Source: CAJBVG01 sp943371425 (GTDB taxonomy: Bacteria; Bacteroidota; Bacteroidia; Sphingobacteriales; Sphingobacteriaceae). From it: DNA of 64,000 nt. Every line of letters starts with the position of its first letter. Position 1 is the first letter of the stretch. The notes below the pieces were generated by a model. It made no database searches and had not been told where the DNA came from. It saw only the letters and a program-made list of their open reading frames with translations. Below are positions 7,180 through 15,993 of this stretch, piece by piece. Position numbers and translations under genes: made by a program. The stretch is from positions 124,001 to 188,000 of the forward strand of contig CALRUR010000001.1 of the NCBI GenBank assembly GCA_943371425.1, in the 5' to 3' direction.

Positions 7180-8052
7180 TTACTGGCATCCGCCTTTGTA
7201 CTTCACACGCTGATCTATTTGATCTGCACCTCCAGCCCAAGCACGTTTACGTATCGTTAATTCCATTTCTTTTAATACTGATCCTGCCGGTATATTTAAA
7301 AATTGATTTGGAATCAAATACAATTTAAACTTACCTGTTGCATCTTTCTTCATCGTTAATTTAGGATTATTTTGCAATTGCAAAAACTTCGCTGGCTCAA
7401 TGGTTGAAGTTGCTAATGTAACGGTATCTTCAATCGTTGCTTTTATATACAACAAAGCATCGCCGTCTGCAAGATTTTGCATACTTGCTTTTTTCTCAAT
7501 TGCATTATCATAAATAATGGCCATTACCTGATCTTGAATAATTGTAGATGGGTATGGATACAAGGTGCCTTTATCTAATTTAGGAGCATTTACCACTAGA
7601 ATAATATCAGTTGATTTAATATCTGGATCTCCATAGCCACCGCCATTTTTAGGTTTCACAAGGAAGTTAATTCCTTTAGTGTACACATCTCCAGCAGGCA
7701 CTTCATAAAATTCTGTAGGAATCATTTCATAATAATAAACATGTGTACCTTTTGTGTCATCTTTCGTCATTTTTAAAATTTCGTTAGAATTTTGCCAAGG
7801 ACGCTCCCCTTCTCCATTCGCTTTAGGAGTACCGGTGGGATGTTCAAAAGGTAACCAAGTCCAAATGTAAAACGGACCAGGGTTAGCCATTAACAATTGT
7901 ACGTGTTCTAAAGACTGATCTAATTTCGATAAATCAATGTATAATTTAACTGTTTTAGTCACATCAGTTGGATCTGGTTCTATCCAGGCAGTTTGTGCTG
8001 AAGCTACTCCAGCCATAAACAAAATTGCGATTGATAATAATATCTTTTTCAT
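7180..8052 (-). CDS. secreted protein of the Sus-like operon, possible starch-binding protein
   Basis: 290 residues with a signal peptide ending near GVASAQ (residue 20). The rest looks like two beta-sandwich domains, about 21-150 and 160-285, with an aromatic-rich stretch FYIWTWLPFEHP (about 77-88) of the kind that binds glucans. It ends in a KYKGGCQ tail and has no T9SS sorting domain. It is the last gene of the leftward amylase-SusC-SusD operon, in the place usually taken by SusE/SusF-like outer-surface binders, but I do not recognise a named family. Role in glucan binding is inference from position. Confidence 0.65.
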   Translation of the reverse strand: MKKILLSIAILFMAGVASAQTAWIEPDPTDVTKTVKLYIDLSKLDQSLEHVQLLMANPGPFYIWTWLPFEHPTGTPKANGEGERPWQNSNEILKMTKDDTKGTHVYYYEMIPTEFYEVPAGDVYTKGINFLVKPKNGGGYGDPDIKSTDIILVVNAPKLDKGTLYPYPSTIIQDQVMAIIYDNAIEKKASMQNLADGDALLYIKATIEDTVTLATSTIEPAKFLQLQNNPKLTMKKDATGKFKLYLIPNQFLNIPAGSVLKEMELTIRKRAWAGGADQIDQRVKYKGGCQ

Positions 8053-8063
8053 ACTAGATCCTC

Positions 8064-8564
8064 TTAATTTACTGAACGATTAAAACTCAAGTCGTAGGTA
8101 AAAGCTACATTTCCATTGCAGTTTATCGACTTACTAATTTTTAAAGAATTATCAACGGTACGAATTGGAGCCAACAGATTAAATTCTACGGTTGCATCAC
8201 CATTTGCTGGTAATAACAAAATTTTTGTAGGAAAATTAATATCATCGAATCTCCATTTACCCGTTGTGGTACCAAAAACATTAAATGGTAAACCAGTAGT
8301 ATCACAAACATAAGTGGTATCGGTACCTGATATAGTAAACACGATGTTTGGTAATGATGCATTACTTGAAAAGAAATCTGTCATATCCATTTTCTCTTCT
8401 ACAATAGTAGCTTTATCTGTTATTACAAAACTTGTTAATGCCCATCGTGCAACTACTCCATCAATTTTACTTGCTGGCAGGCCAATGCTTTCGTATTCTT
8501 TTTTACATGCAGAAGTACTGAATACAATCAATACAATTACTGCGAATAATATCTTTTTCATCAT
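8064..8564 (-). CDS. small lipoprotein (DUF5004-like) of the Sus-like operon
   Basis: 166 residues with a lipoprotein signal: a hydrophobic stretch followed by a lipobox ending STSAC (Cys20) and KK. The mature part is a single beta-rich domain containing VARWALTSFVI and GKWRFDD, reminiscent of lipocalin-like DUF5004 proteins found in Bacteroidota polysaccharide loci. It lies 11 bases from the downstream gene and 14 from susD, so it belongs to the same transcript. It is probably anchored in the outer membrane near SusCD. Biochemical function unknown. Confidence 0.65.
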   Translation of the reverse strand: MMKKILFAVIVLIVFSTSACKKEYESIGLPASKIDGVVARWALTSFVITDKATIVEEKMDMTDFFSSNASLPNIVFTISGTDTTYVCDTTGLPFNVFGTTTGKWRFDDINFPTKILLLPANGDATVEFNLLAPIRTVDNSLKISKSINCNGNVAFTYDLSFNRSVN

Positions 8565-8578
8565 TTTATATTTACGAA

Positions 8579-9988
8579 TTAATTACACCCTCCGGTTTCA
8601 TTTAAAATAAATACCGCAGTAGCTTCTGTACTTGGAAATTGTAAGGCTAAGCCAGGGCAATTCCATGGTGCCGAGCGAACAGTAACACCAGTAACAGGTT
8701 TAACTGAGCTTGAACCAAACGCGCCTAATCTTTTCAAGTAATATGTTCTATCGCCTTCACAAAATAATTCTTTTCTGCGCTCTTCTCTTATTAAAACTAA
8801 TAAATCGGCACCTAAAGCTATAGTAGCTTCTTTAGCTGTGTTACCAGGATAGGCCCTGTTTATTATTTTATTGATGTCTGCAACTGCGGTGCTTAAATCG
8901 CCTGTTTCTGCTGCTACTTCAGCTCTCATCAGTAATAATTTTGTTAGTGTTATATAAGCTGCACCAAAATAATCATTGTTAAACTTTTTACTTACAAAAA
9001 ATTCATTTGCCTGGCCTTCGTTTACAACACCTACTAACCTAGATCTAATGTCTGTTGAATCAGATGTAATGAGATCATATATTTCTTTTCTTAATCCAAT
9101 ATCAGGAACTTTTGTATCACTTCTATATCGATCTATAAATTGACCACCTCTATTGTCATTTGCGTTATTACTAATAAATGAAAACACAAACTCATTATTA
9201 ATACCTGTAAGGTTTTGGTTGAAACGATCAATAGAATCCGATAATGTATAAGGGCCAGCAATTACTTCATCAAGTAAGGTTCTACATTCAGCTAATTTAT
9301 TCATATTGAAATAAACATCTGCCAATACTGCTTTCGCTGCATTTACATTTGCATAATTTCCGTTGGTACTAGGTAAGTTTGCTATAGCATATTGTAAATC
9401 AGCAATCACAAAATCATAAACAGCTGCAACTGTAGAACGTTGAATTGGCTCTTGCGATGCTTTGTCGCGGATAGGAACTCCAGGGTGTGAATTATCTGCA
9501 GTATAACCATAAGGTTGAGCCCATAATTTTACTGCTTCATAATGGCAAATTGCTCTAATAAATCTACCTTCTGCTTTCATACGTTTTATGTCTGCATCTG
9601 TCAGCCCTTCAATCTTATCGTAAAATCCATCCATAGAATTAACGCGATAAACAGGGATATACAAACGACCGTATAAGCCGCCTACATCAGAGTTGAAAAA
9701 GTTTGTGTTTCTACTCCAAATCTCTGTTCTAAATTCATTTCCATCAAATGGTTTTTCAATATCATCACTCATTAAATCACCAAACAACTGTACCGTTCCG
9801 TTATATTGGTTTGCTAACGCATCGTAACAAGAGTTTAATAATTTTTGCATGTCCTCGGGTGTAGTTACTGCTTCGTCTGCTAATAACACACCTTCTGGTT
9901 TTATCTCTAACATCTTTTCGCATGATGACAATCCTATTGATCCAATCAATAAGCTTGAGATATAAAATATTTTTTTATATGTATTCAT
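8579..9988 (-). CDS. susD: SusD-like outer-membrane starch-binding lipoprotein
   Basis: 469 residues. The lipoprotein signal ends at LSSC (Cys23). The N-terminal region AVTTPEDMQKLLNSCYDALAN and the helical TPR-like repeats (GRFIRAICHYEAVKLWAQPYG; KAVLADVYFNMNKLAECRTLLDEV; LLMRAEVAAETGDLSTAVADINKI) are typical of the SusD/RagB family, as is IREERRKELFCEGDR near residue 420. It forms the substrate-capturing lid on the SusC transporter. It lies 9 bases downstream of susC in the operon. The alpha-glucan substrate is inferred from the neighbouring amylases. Confidence 0.95.
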   Translation of the reverse strand: MNTYKKIFYISSLLIGSIGLSSCEKMLEIKPEGVLLADEAVTTPEDMQKLLNSCYDALANQYNGTVQLFGDLMSDDIEKPFDGNEFRTEIWSRNTNFFNSDVGGLYGRLYIPVYRVNSMDGFYDKIEGLTDADIKRMKAEGRFIRAICHYEAVKLWAQPYGYTADNSHPGVPIRDKASQEPIQRSTVAAVYDFVIADLQYAIANLPSTNGNYANVNAAKAVLADVYFNMNKLAECRTLLDEVIAGPYTLSDSIDRFNQNLTGINNEFVFSFISNNANDNRGGQFIDRYRSDTKVPDIGLRKEIYDLITSDSTDIRSRLVGVVNEGQANEFFVSKKFNNDYFGAAYITLTKLLLMRAEVAAETGDLSTAVADINKIINRAYPGNTAKEATIALGADLLVLIREERRKELFCEGDRTYYLKRLGAFGSSSVKPVTGVTVRSAPWNCPGLALQFPSTEATAVFILNETGGCN

Positions 9989-9997
9989 GTGTATTGC

Positions 9998-12900
9998 TTA
10001 GAATGTAATGTTTACTTGAAAGTTATACGTTTTTTGTTGCGGAGGAGTTAAATAAGTAATATTCGAGCTCATGTTTCTATCTGTTGAGTTTTCGAAATCT
10101 CTCGCAATTTCTGGATCTAAACCAGTATATTTTGTAAAGGTTAATAAGTTTGTTCCGATGAAAGAAACTCTAGCCGATTCTATTCTAAGTTTTTGCAATT
10201 TAGCTTTCGGAATTCTGTATCCAATGGTTAAATTTCTCAACCTTGCAAAAGTTCCATCATGCAACCACATAGTAGTATTTATCCATGGAGTTGGCGAGCC
10301 ATATGTTTCTGTGTTTAAAGTTAAACGTGGAAATGCTGCATTATCTCCAGGTTGCTGCCATCTATCAAAAATATCTGTACGCATGTTCCAATTGGTAACT
10401 ACTCCTAATTGACGTTTTGCAGACGATTCATAAATATCACCGCCCAATACAAAATTAAACAACACACTCATGTCCCAATTTTTGTAACTAAATGTGTTGG
10501 TTATACCTCCAATTGCGTCTGGCAATACAGCACCAACCGCTACACGATCTTTAGGATCCCAATTAAAGGTTTCTACCCCATTTATATCTAAATACACTGG
10601 TCTTCCAGTTGCTGCATCAATGTGTGAGTAACGAACTAAGAAGTTAGTACCTACTGGCTGCCCAACCACAACACGTGTGTCGTTTGTACCGCCACTTACT
10701 GCATCTTCAGAGTACTTACCGATGCTAGTAATTTCATTTAAATTTCTAGCAATGTTAAAATTGGTAGTCCATTTAAATTCTCTATCAATGTTTCGAGTTA
10801 CAAATGAAAATTCTATTCCATTGTTTGTAATATTTCCTACGTTGTCCCAATAAGTTGTAAATCCTGTTGATGGAGGAACAGCTAATTGCATTAACACATC
10901 GCTTGTTCTGCGATCATAATACTCTAAAGTGAAAGTTACACGATCACTCCATAAACCTACATCTAATCCGGTATTAAATGTCCATGATGTTTCCCATCTT
11001 AAATTTGGGTTGTCTAAACGAGTTGGGAATGTAGTGCCTGTGCCATTATAATTAGGTGTACTATTAGGATTGGCATATGTACCAAAACGCTCGTAATTTG
11101 GAATATTTGCATTACCACTTTTTCCGTAACTAACACGTGCTTTTGCAGTACTAATTACAGGAATGTTTTTCATGAAATTTTCTTCTGTTAACAACCAAGA
11201 AATTGCAGCTGCTGGGAAATAACCATATCTATTGTTCGCTCCAAATCTAGAAGAACCATCGGTTCTAATTGTTGCATCAACAAATATTTTGTTATTGTAT
11301 CCATAACTCAAACGTGTGTAATACCCTAAGAATGCCCATTGCTCTGGCGAATTTTCTGATGAGAAATAAGTATACAATGCAGAGTCTTCAACCTTTGCTT
11401 CCCCATCATAAAAACCGTTACCCATATTGGTTGCAGTTTTAAATTTCCCTTCAGTTAAAGAGTTTTGGTATTCATGTCCTACCATCACACTTAATTTATT
11501 AGAAGAATTTATTTTGTAAGTATAATTTAATTGTAAATTATAATTGTAATTTTTTGTGATTCTAGAATTACGAGTAGCAGACCCAATATGTGTTGAGTTT
11601 ATCAATAATTGTGGGTCATATTGATCGTCTACTAAATTCATATAATCATAATTTCCTTTGGCAGAAATCATTAATTCATCCGTTAAATTATAATCAACTC
11701 CAATACCATTTAAAAATCTATTTTCAACCGTTTGCCATTTTTTCAACTCCTGTACACGCACTGGGTTATCACCTCCAGTGAAATAAGAACCATCTGGGTT
11801 ATACACTGGGAAAATTGGAAGTGCTGTAGACATTGCAGAGCCCAAACCTCCTGCCCATGCAGTATTTACACGTTTGTTTAATCCATTGCTATAAGATGAA
11901 GAGGAGGTAATCTTCAATTTCTTTGTAATTCTATAATCTCCATTAATACGAAATGCTGCTTGATCATATCTATTACCTACTAAAAAACTTTCATCTTTCG
12001 AATAAGTCATATTTGCTAACAATGACACGTATTTATTACCATACGTCATTGAGAAATTATGACGATGTTTTACGCCTGTTTGTGTAGTTAAAGCTACCCA
12101 ATCTGTATTTGTTTTTCTTGCATCGTCCCATGAAATATTATTTGGCAATCTTGCTAAGCCTACACCACCATCATTTTCATGTGCTTCTTGGTATAGTTGT
12201 AAATATTGTTCAGTATTTAACATATTAGGCAAAGCTGTAGCTGTTGCAATTCCAATATTCCCAGTATAAGTAAATGAAGTTCCGTTTTTGTTTGCTCTCT
12301 TAGTAGTAACAATAATTACACCATTTGCACCTCTTGAGCCATAAATTGCTGTTGCTGCAGCATCTTTCAAAACGTCAATAGATTCTATATCATCAGGGTT
12401 AATGGCAGATAATGGATTGTTATTTAACGCTCCGGCATTACCATTTAAAAAATAATCTTGTGTAATAGGAATTCCATCAATAACATATAATGGGTCGCCA
12501 CCTGCAGAAATAGAAGATATACCTCTTATTCTAATAACTGAAGCTGAACCTGCAGCTCCACTTCCCGTTGTAACCTGTACACCTGGCAATTTTGCTTGTA
12601 AAGCAGATTCGAAACTAGGTACTGGTAAATCGTTTAATTCTTTAGCAGAAATTTTTGATATCGCACCCGTAACTTCTCTCTTCACTTTAGTTCCATACCC
12701 CACAACTACTACATCTTCTAATTGCTTAGTATCTTCTCGCATTGTAAAAGATACATTTACATCTGTAGAATTAGTTTGAACCTCTCGATAAATGGTCTGA
12801 AAACCTAACATCGAAATTTTTAATTTGTACTTAGTGTTAGGTTGTAATTTCCCAATAGAGAAATTCCCTAATGCATCGGTAACGGCTGCAATGGTTGTAC

Positions 12901-13027
12901 CTTCAACCACCACGCCTGCTCCAATTACGGGCTCTTTAGTTGGATCCGTAATTTTACCACGTATGCTTTGCGCATACATACTGGTACTACAGAGCAATGT
13001 GAAAACTAAGAGTAGATATCTCTTCAT
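9998..13027 (-). CDS. susC: SusC-like TonB-dependent outer-membrane transporter
   Basis: 1009 residues with a signal peptide (ending SMYAQ, about residue 20). Next is a carboxypeptidase-regulatory-like domain (IRGKITDPTKEPVIGAGVVVEGT, about 22-100), the SusC TonB-box region DVVVVGYGT (about 105-115), the plug domain with IRIRGISSISAGGDPLYVIDGIPI (about 165-190) and DAAATAIYGSRGANGVIIVTTK, then the 22-strand barrel ending in NFQVNITF. Length is usual for SusC. It imports glucan oligosaccharides together with SusD, energised by TonB. It follows the surface amylase gene by 9 bases, so expression is presumably driven from the divergent promoter region at about 15.9 kb. Confidence 0.97.
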   Translation of the reverse strand: MKRYLLLVFTLLCSTSMYAQSIRGKITDPTKEPVIGAGVVVEGTTIAAVTDALGNFSIGKLQPNTKYKLKISMLGFQTIYREVQTNSTDVNVSFTMREDTKQLEDVVVVGYGTKVKREVTGAISKISAKELNDLPVPSFESALQAKLPGVQVTTGSGAAGSASVIRIRGISSISAGGDPLYVIDGIPITQDYFLNGNAGALNNNPLSAINPDDIESIDVLKDAAATAIYGSRGANGVIIVTTKRANKNGTSFTYTGNIGIATATALPNMLNTEQYLQLYQEAHENDGGVGLARLPNNISWDDARKTNTDWVALTTQTGVKHRHNFSMTYGNKYVSLLANMTYSKDESFLVGNRYDQAAFRINGDYRITKKLKITSSSSYSNGLNKRVNTAWAGGLGSAMSTALPIFPVYNPDGSYFTGGDNPVRVQELKKWQTVENRFLNGIGVDYNLTDELMISAKGNYDYMNLVDDQYDPQLLINSTHIGSATRNSRITKNYNYNLQLNYTYKINSSNKLSVMVGHEYQNSLTEGKFKTATNMGNGFYDGEAKVEDSALYTYFSSENSPEQWAFLGYYTRLSYGYNNKIFVDATIRTDGSSRFGANNRYGYFPAAAISWLLTEENFMKNIPVISTAKARVSYGKSGNANIPNYERFGTYANPNSTPNYNGTGTTFPTRLDNPNLRWETSWTFNTGLDVGLWSDRVTFTLEYYDRRTSDVLMQLAVPPSTGFTTYWDNVGNITNNGIEFSFVTRNIDREFKWTTNFNIARNLNEITSIGKYSEDAVSGGTNDTRVVVGQPVGTNFLVRYSHIDAATGRPVYLDINGVETFNWDPKDRVAVGAVLPDAIGGITNTFSYKNWDMSVLFNFVLGGDIYESSAKRQLGVVTNWNMRTDIFDRWQQPGDNAAFPRLTLNTETYGSPTPWINTTMWLHDGTFARLRNLTIGYRIPKAKLQKLRIESARVSFIGTNLLTFTKYTGLDPEIARDFENSTDRNMSSNITYLTPPQQKTYNFQVNITF

Positions 13028-13036
13028 AATTATTGT

Positions 13037-15841
13037 TTATAGGATTATTATTTTTTGTTTATACGTTTTTTCTGATTGTTGTAATGTAATAATATAGGTT
13101 CCTGAAACTAAATCTAATTCTGATTTTGATAATACTTCAAAACCACTCGTTGAATTAATTTTTTTATCAAATAATTTTTTACCTAATAAATCGTACACCT
13201 CAATATTTACTGGTGCTTCAGATGATGTCCACTCAAGAGTGATTTCATCCATCATTGGGTTTGGATATATTTCTACATCCATCGTATTTTTATTTTTTGT
13301 TTGTATTGATGTAAGTGTTGTAGGTGGCATTAATTGTTTATCAACATAAAACTTATACTCACCTGCTTGTAATTTTATTTTTTGTTGAACATCTAACACA
13401 TTAATAGAGTCGCCTGTAAATATTTCATACCATACTCCTGTATGTTGAAATACAGGAACAATAGAATCTAGTTTTACATTGAAGTTAGCAACACATACTG
13501 TATTTAAACTTGCATCCGTTACTTTGTATAATTTTACACCTGCATTTGCATTAAAGGTATAGTTACTCGTTGAATAAGAAGGTTGAGTATTTTTCAACCA
13601 GCCTAAAATCGAGGTTACTTCGTAAATTCTTTTTCGAGAAACATCATTTAAATAATCCCAACGAATTGGCTTGTTTCCTACACGCCCGTTAAAATCTATC
13701 GAATAATCATATCCTAATTCTCCAAATTGCCATATCATACGCGGCCCTTGTTGCGGAATTAAAAAACACATCGCTGCTTCAATTCTACGTAATCCGGTTT
13801 TCAACGTTTTTACATTATATGCGCCTAATGAATTTCCAAATTGAATGTTTTTATACATCAAACGTTCCTCATCATGACTCTCTGCATAGGTAACTAAATG
13901 AGGCTTCGACCATGATCTTGTTTTGTAATCCCCGCCAGTTAAATTACTCGTGCTTACATACCCCATGGTTGCTTCATTATAATTATGGTTCATATTTCCC
14001 CATAACATAAATCCATAATCGGCCAATTCTTTTTCTTCATTATTATCTGCAAAATGTTCGAGTATTAAATAACAAGTAGAATCATATGTTCGTACCTTAT
14101 TATATATACGTTTCCAAATAGCAATTCTACCTGCATCATACAAGCCCCAAGCCCCTACATCTGTGGTGCTTTTTTGTGTAAATCCTTTTGATAAGTCAAA
14201 TCTATAACCATCAATTTTATATTCTTGCAACCAAAATTTAATTACCGAATCTGTAAAATCTTTAGTCACTTGGTTTTCATGGTTAAAATCATAACCCACC
14301 CCAAAAGGGTGTTTATCTGTTTGGTTAAACCAAGGGTTATCTGCACTCGGGCGATTGTTAGTTTTATCGAAGTATAAACGCACCATAGGGCTCTGCCCAA
14401 ATGAATGGTTTAACACCATATCAATTACCACTGCAATTCCTAATTTATGGCACTCGTCTACAAATGCTTTCATGGCATTTTTTGTACCATAATATTTATC
14501 AACAGCAAAATAAAAAGATGGGTTGTAACCCCAGCTTTCATTGCCTTCGAACTCATTTATCGGCATTAATTCAATGGTATTAATTCCTAATTTTGATAAA
14601 TAAGCTAAGGTGTCTTTTAAGGTTTCAAAATCATGGCGCGCAATAAAATCTCGAAGATGTAATTCATAAATAAACATCTTTTCTTTTGCAGGGCGAATAA
14701 AATTATCGGAGTGCTGCCAATTGAAATTATCTTTTTGCGTATTTAAAACAGAAACATATTCAGTAGTTTTTCCCGTTGGGTAAGGGAGTAAATTCGGATA
14801 GGTAACACTAGGTACAAACGGGTCGTTGTTCTGATCTAATAATGTTTCAGCATATATATCAGCAATTCTTATTTGAGTAGAATCTACTATATACTGAAAT
14901 CTATAATTTTGCCCCTTCGTTAATCCATTTATTTGTAACCAGAATTTTTGTCCAGAAGGACTTTTTTTCATGTAATATTTGGTGTCGAATTCCCAATTAT
15001 TAAAATCACCATTTACAAACACAAACTCTTTGAAAGGTGCATGTAATTGGAGTATTACAGAAGTATCTGAAAGGTAATTTATACCATCTTTGGTACCTAT
15101 TGGTGCACTTGCAATGCTTGGTGTGGTTCTATATACAGTATAAATGGTATCACGGTAAAAATTACCATTTTTAAATGCTTCAAATATATAGGTGTACTTT
15201 CCCGTAACATTTGTATTGGCAGGTTCAATATAGCTAAGAATAGAATCGTTGCTAATCGATGATATTTCTACGCCGTTTTTATACAATTTAAGATTTGCTT
15301 TAGAAGAACTGATAGCTTTTAGATTAAAAGCCTGAGTTGTTTTTAAAATTTGGGCATTGTTGGTTTCAAATCGGGCTTGAAATGCACCATTTGAAATTGA
15401 AACAAAAATGTCTGCCCCATCTGCTTCTCTACCTACAAGGTTTCCACTTTGATTTCTAAAAACAAAAGCAAGTTTTAATACTTGCTCTCCTGTTGGTACT
15501 CCATAAAATGAATTAATGGTATAAGTTAATGAAAAGAGGTTATTACCAATATTTGTCATTTTTACTTTAGCATCATCTGTACCCCAATTACCTTGTACAT
15601 ATCGCCATGAGCTCGGGGTAGCACTTAAATTGGTAATTACACCCGTATGTGCATAAACTACCGATTGTCCTTGTAGGGCTTTATTCCCCTTGGTAGCATC
15701 GAAAATTATAGTGACCTGATCAAATTGAGTAGCAAAAGTGGGGTTAATAGCAACCACTTGAGCTTTTGTTTCACAAAAAATCAACAGGAGTGCAAATAGC
15801 ACATAAAAAGCCTTTTTCAACTTAAATAATAAACCAAACAT
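13037..15841 (-). CDS. secreted GH13 alpha-amylase with T9SS type A sorting domain
   Basis: 934 residues. Signal peptide to about residue 27. The beta-sandwich N-terminal region (about 30-240) is followed by a CBM48/E-set-like domain (FVFVNGDFNNWEF, about 273-285). The GH13 barrel then shows region I DMVLNH (474-479), region II YRFDL with nucleophile D549, region III LEHF with acid/base E595 and region IV ESHDEER (H656-D657). The C-terminal about 75 residues (IYPNPMMDEITLEW to the end) are a type A sorting domain, so the enzyme is exported by T9SS and held at the cell surface. As first gene of the amylase-susC-susD operon it probably makes the oligosaccharides that SusCD imports. Two palindromic operator-like sites lie upstream. 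Confidence 0.94.
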   Translation of the reverse strand: MFGLLFKLKKAFYVLFALLLIFCETKAQVVAINPTFATQFDQVTIIFDATKGNKALQGQSVVYAHTGVITNLSATPSSWRYVQGNWGTDDAKVKMTNIGNNLFSLTYTINSFYGVPTGEQVLKLAFVFRNQSGNLVGREADGADIFVSISNGAFQARFETNNAQILKTTQAFNLKAISSSKANLKLYKNGVEISSISNDSILSYIEPANTNVTGKYTYIFEAFKNGNFYRDTIYTVYRTTPSIASAPIGTKDGINYLSDTSVILQLHAPFKEFVFVNGDFNNWEFDTKYYMKKSPSGQKFWLQINGLTKGQNYRFQYIVDSTQIRIADIYAETLLDQNNDPFVPSVTYPNLLPYPTGKTTEYVSVLNTQKDNFNWQHSDNFIRPAKEKMFIYELHLRDFIARHDFETLKDTLAYLSKLGINTIELMPINEFEGNESWGYNPSFYFAVDKYYGTKNAMKAFVDECHKLGIAVVIDMVLNHSFGQSPMVRLYFDKTNNRPSADNPWFNQTDKHPFGVGYDFNHENQVTKDFTDSVIKFWLQEYKIDGYRFDLSKGFTQKSTTDVGAWGLYDAGRIAIWKRIYNKVRTYDSTCYLILEHFADNNEEKELADYGFMLWGNMNHNYNEATMGYVSTSNLTGGDYKTRSWSKPHLVTYAESHDEERLMYKNIQFGNSLGAYNVKTLKTGLRRIEAAMCFLIPQQGPRMIWQFGELGYDYSIDFNGRVGNKPIRWDYLNDVSRKRIYEVTSILGWLKNTQPSYSTSNYTFNANAGVKLYKVTDASLNTVCVANFNVKLDSIVPVFQHTGVWYEIFTGDSINVLDVQQKIKLQAGEYKFYVDKQLMPPTTLTSIQTKNKNTMDVEIYPNPMMDEITLEWTSSEAPVNIEVYDLLGKKLFDKKINSTSGFEVLSKSELDLVSGTYIITLQQSEKTYKQKIIIL

Positions 15842-15879
15842 AAATGCAATTTAATAAAAAATTGAAGAAAAAAGTAGAA

Positions 15880-15896
15880 AGTGTAAAAATTACACT
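15880..15896. promoter_or_regulatory. operator-like palindrome 1 (AGTGTA-N5-TACACT)
   Basis: A perfect 17-bp palindrome, AGTGTAAAAATTACACT, in the 152-bp gap between the divergent starch genes. A second site with the same half-sites lies 36 bp away centre to centre. It is probably a transcription-factor site; the regulator is not proven. Confidence 0.6.
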
Positions 15897-15915
15897 TTTT
15901 AGAATTATTATAGAT

Positions 15916-15932
15916 AGTGTATTTTTTACACT
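15916..15932. promoter_or_regulatory. operator-like palindrome 2 (AGTGTA-N5-TACACT)
   Basis: AGTGTATTTTTTACACT carries the same half-sites and spacing as palindrome 1. It ends five bases before the -33 box of the rightward promoter, a typical activator position. A related site, ATTGTA-N5-TACAAT, occurs at 28592 in front of the Nudix regulator. Confidence 0.6.
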
Positions 15933-15937
15933 AAAAT

Positions 15938-15967
15938 TTTGAGATACCATATTTATGTACTAATTTG
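15938..15967 (+). promoter_or_regulatory. promoter of the four-domain T9SS protein
   Basis: TTTG at 15938-15941, a 19-base spacer, then TAATTTG at 15961-15967 (one base short of TAnnTTTG). The start codon follows 26 bases later at 15994. Confidence 0.55.
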
Positions 15968-15993
15968 GGTCAAACAAATATTAAAAAATCGTT

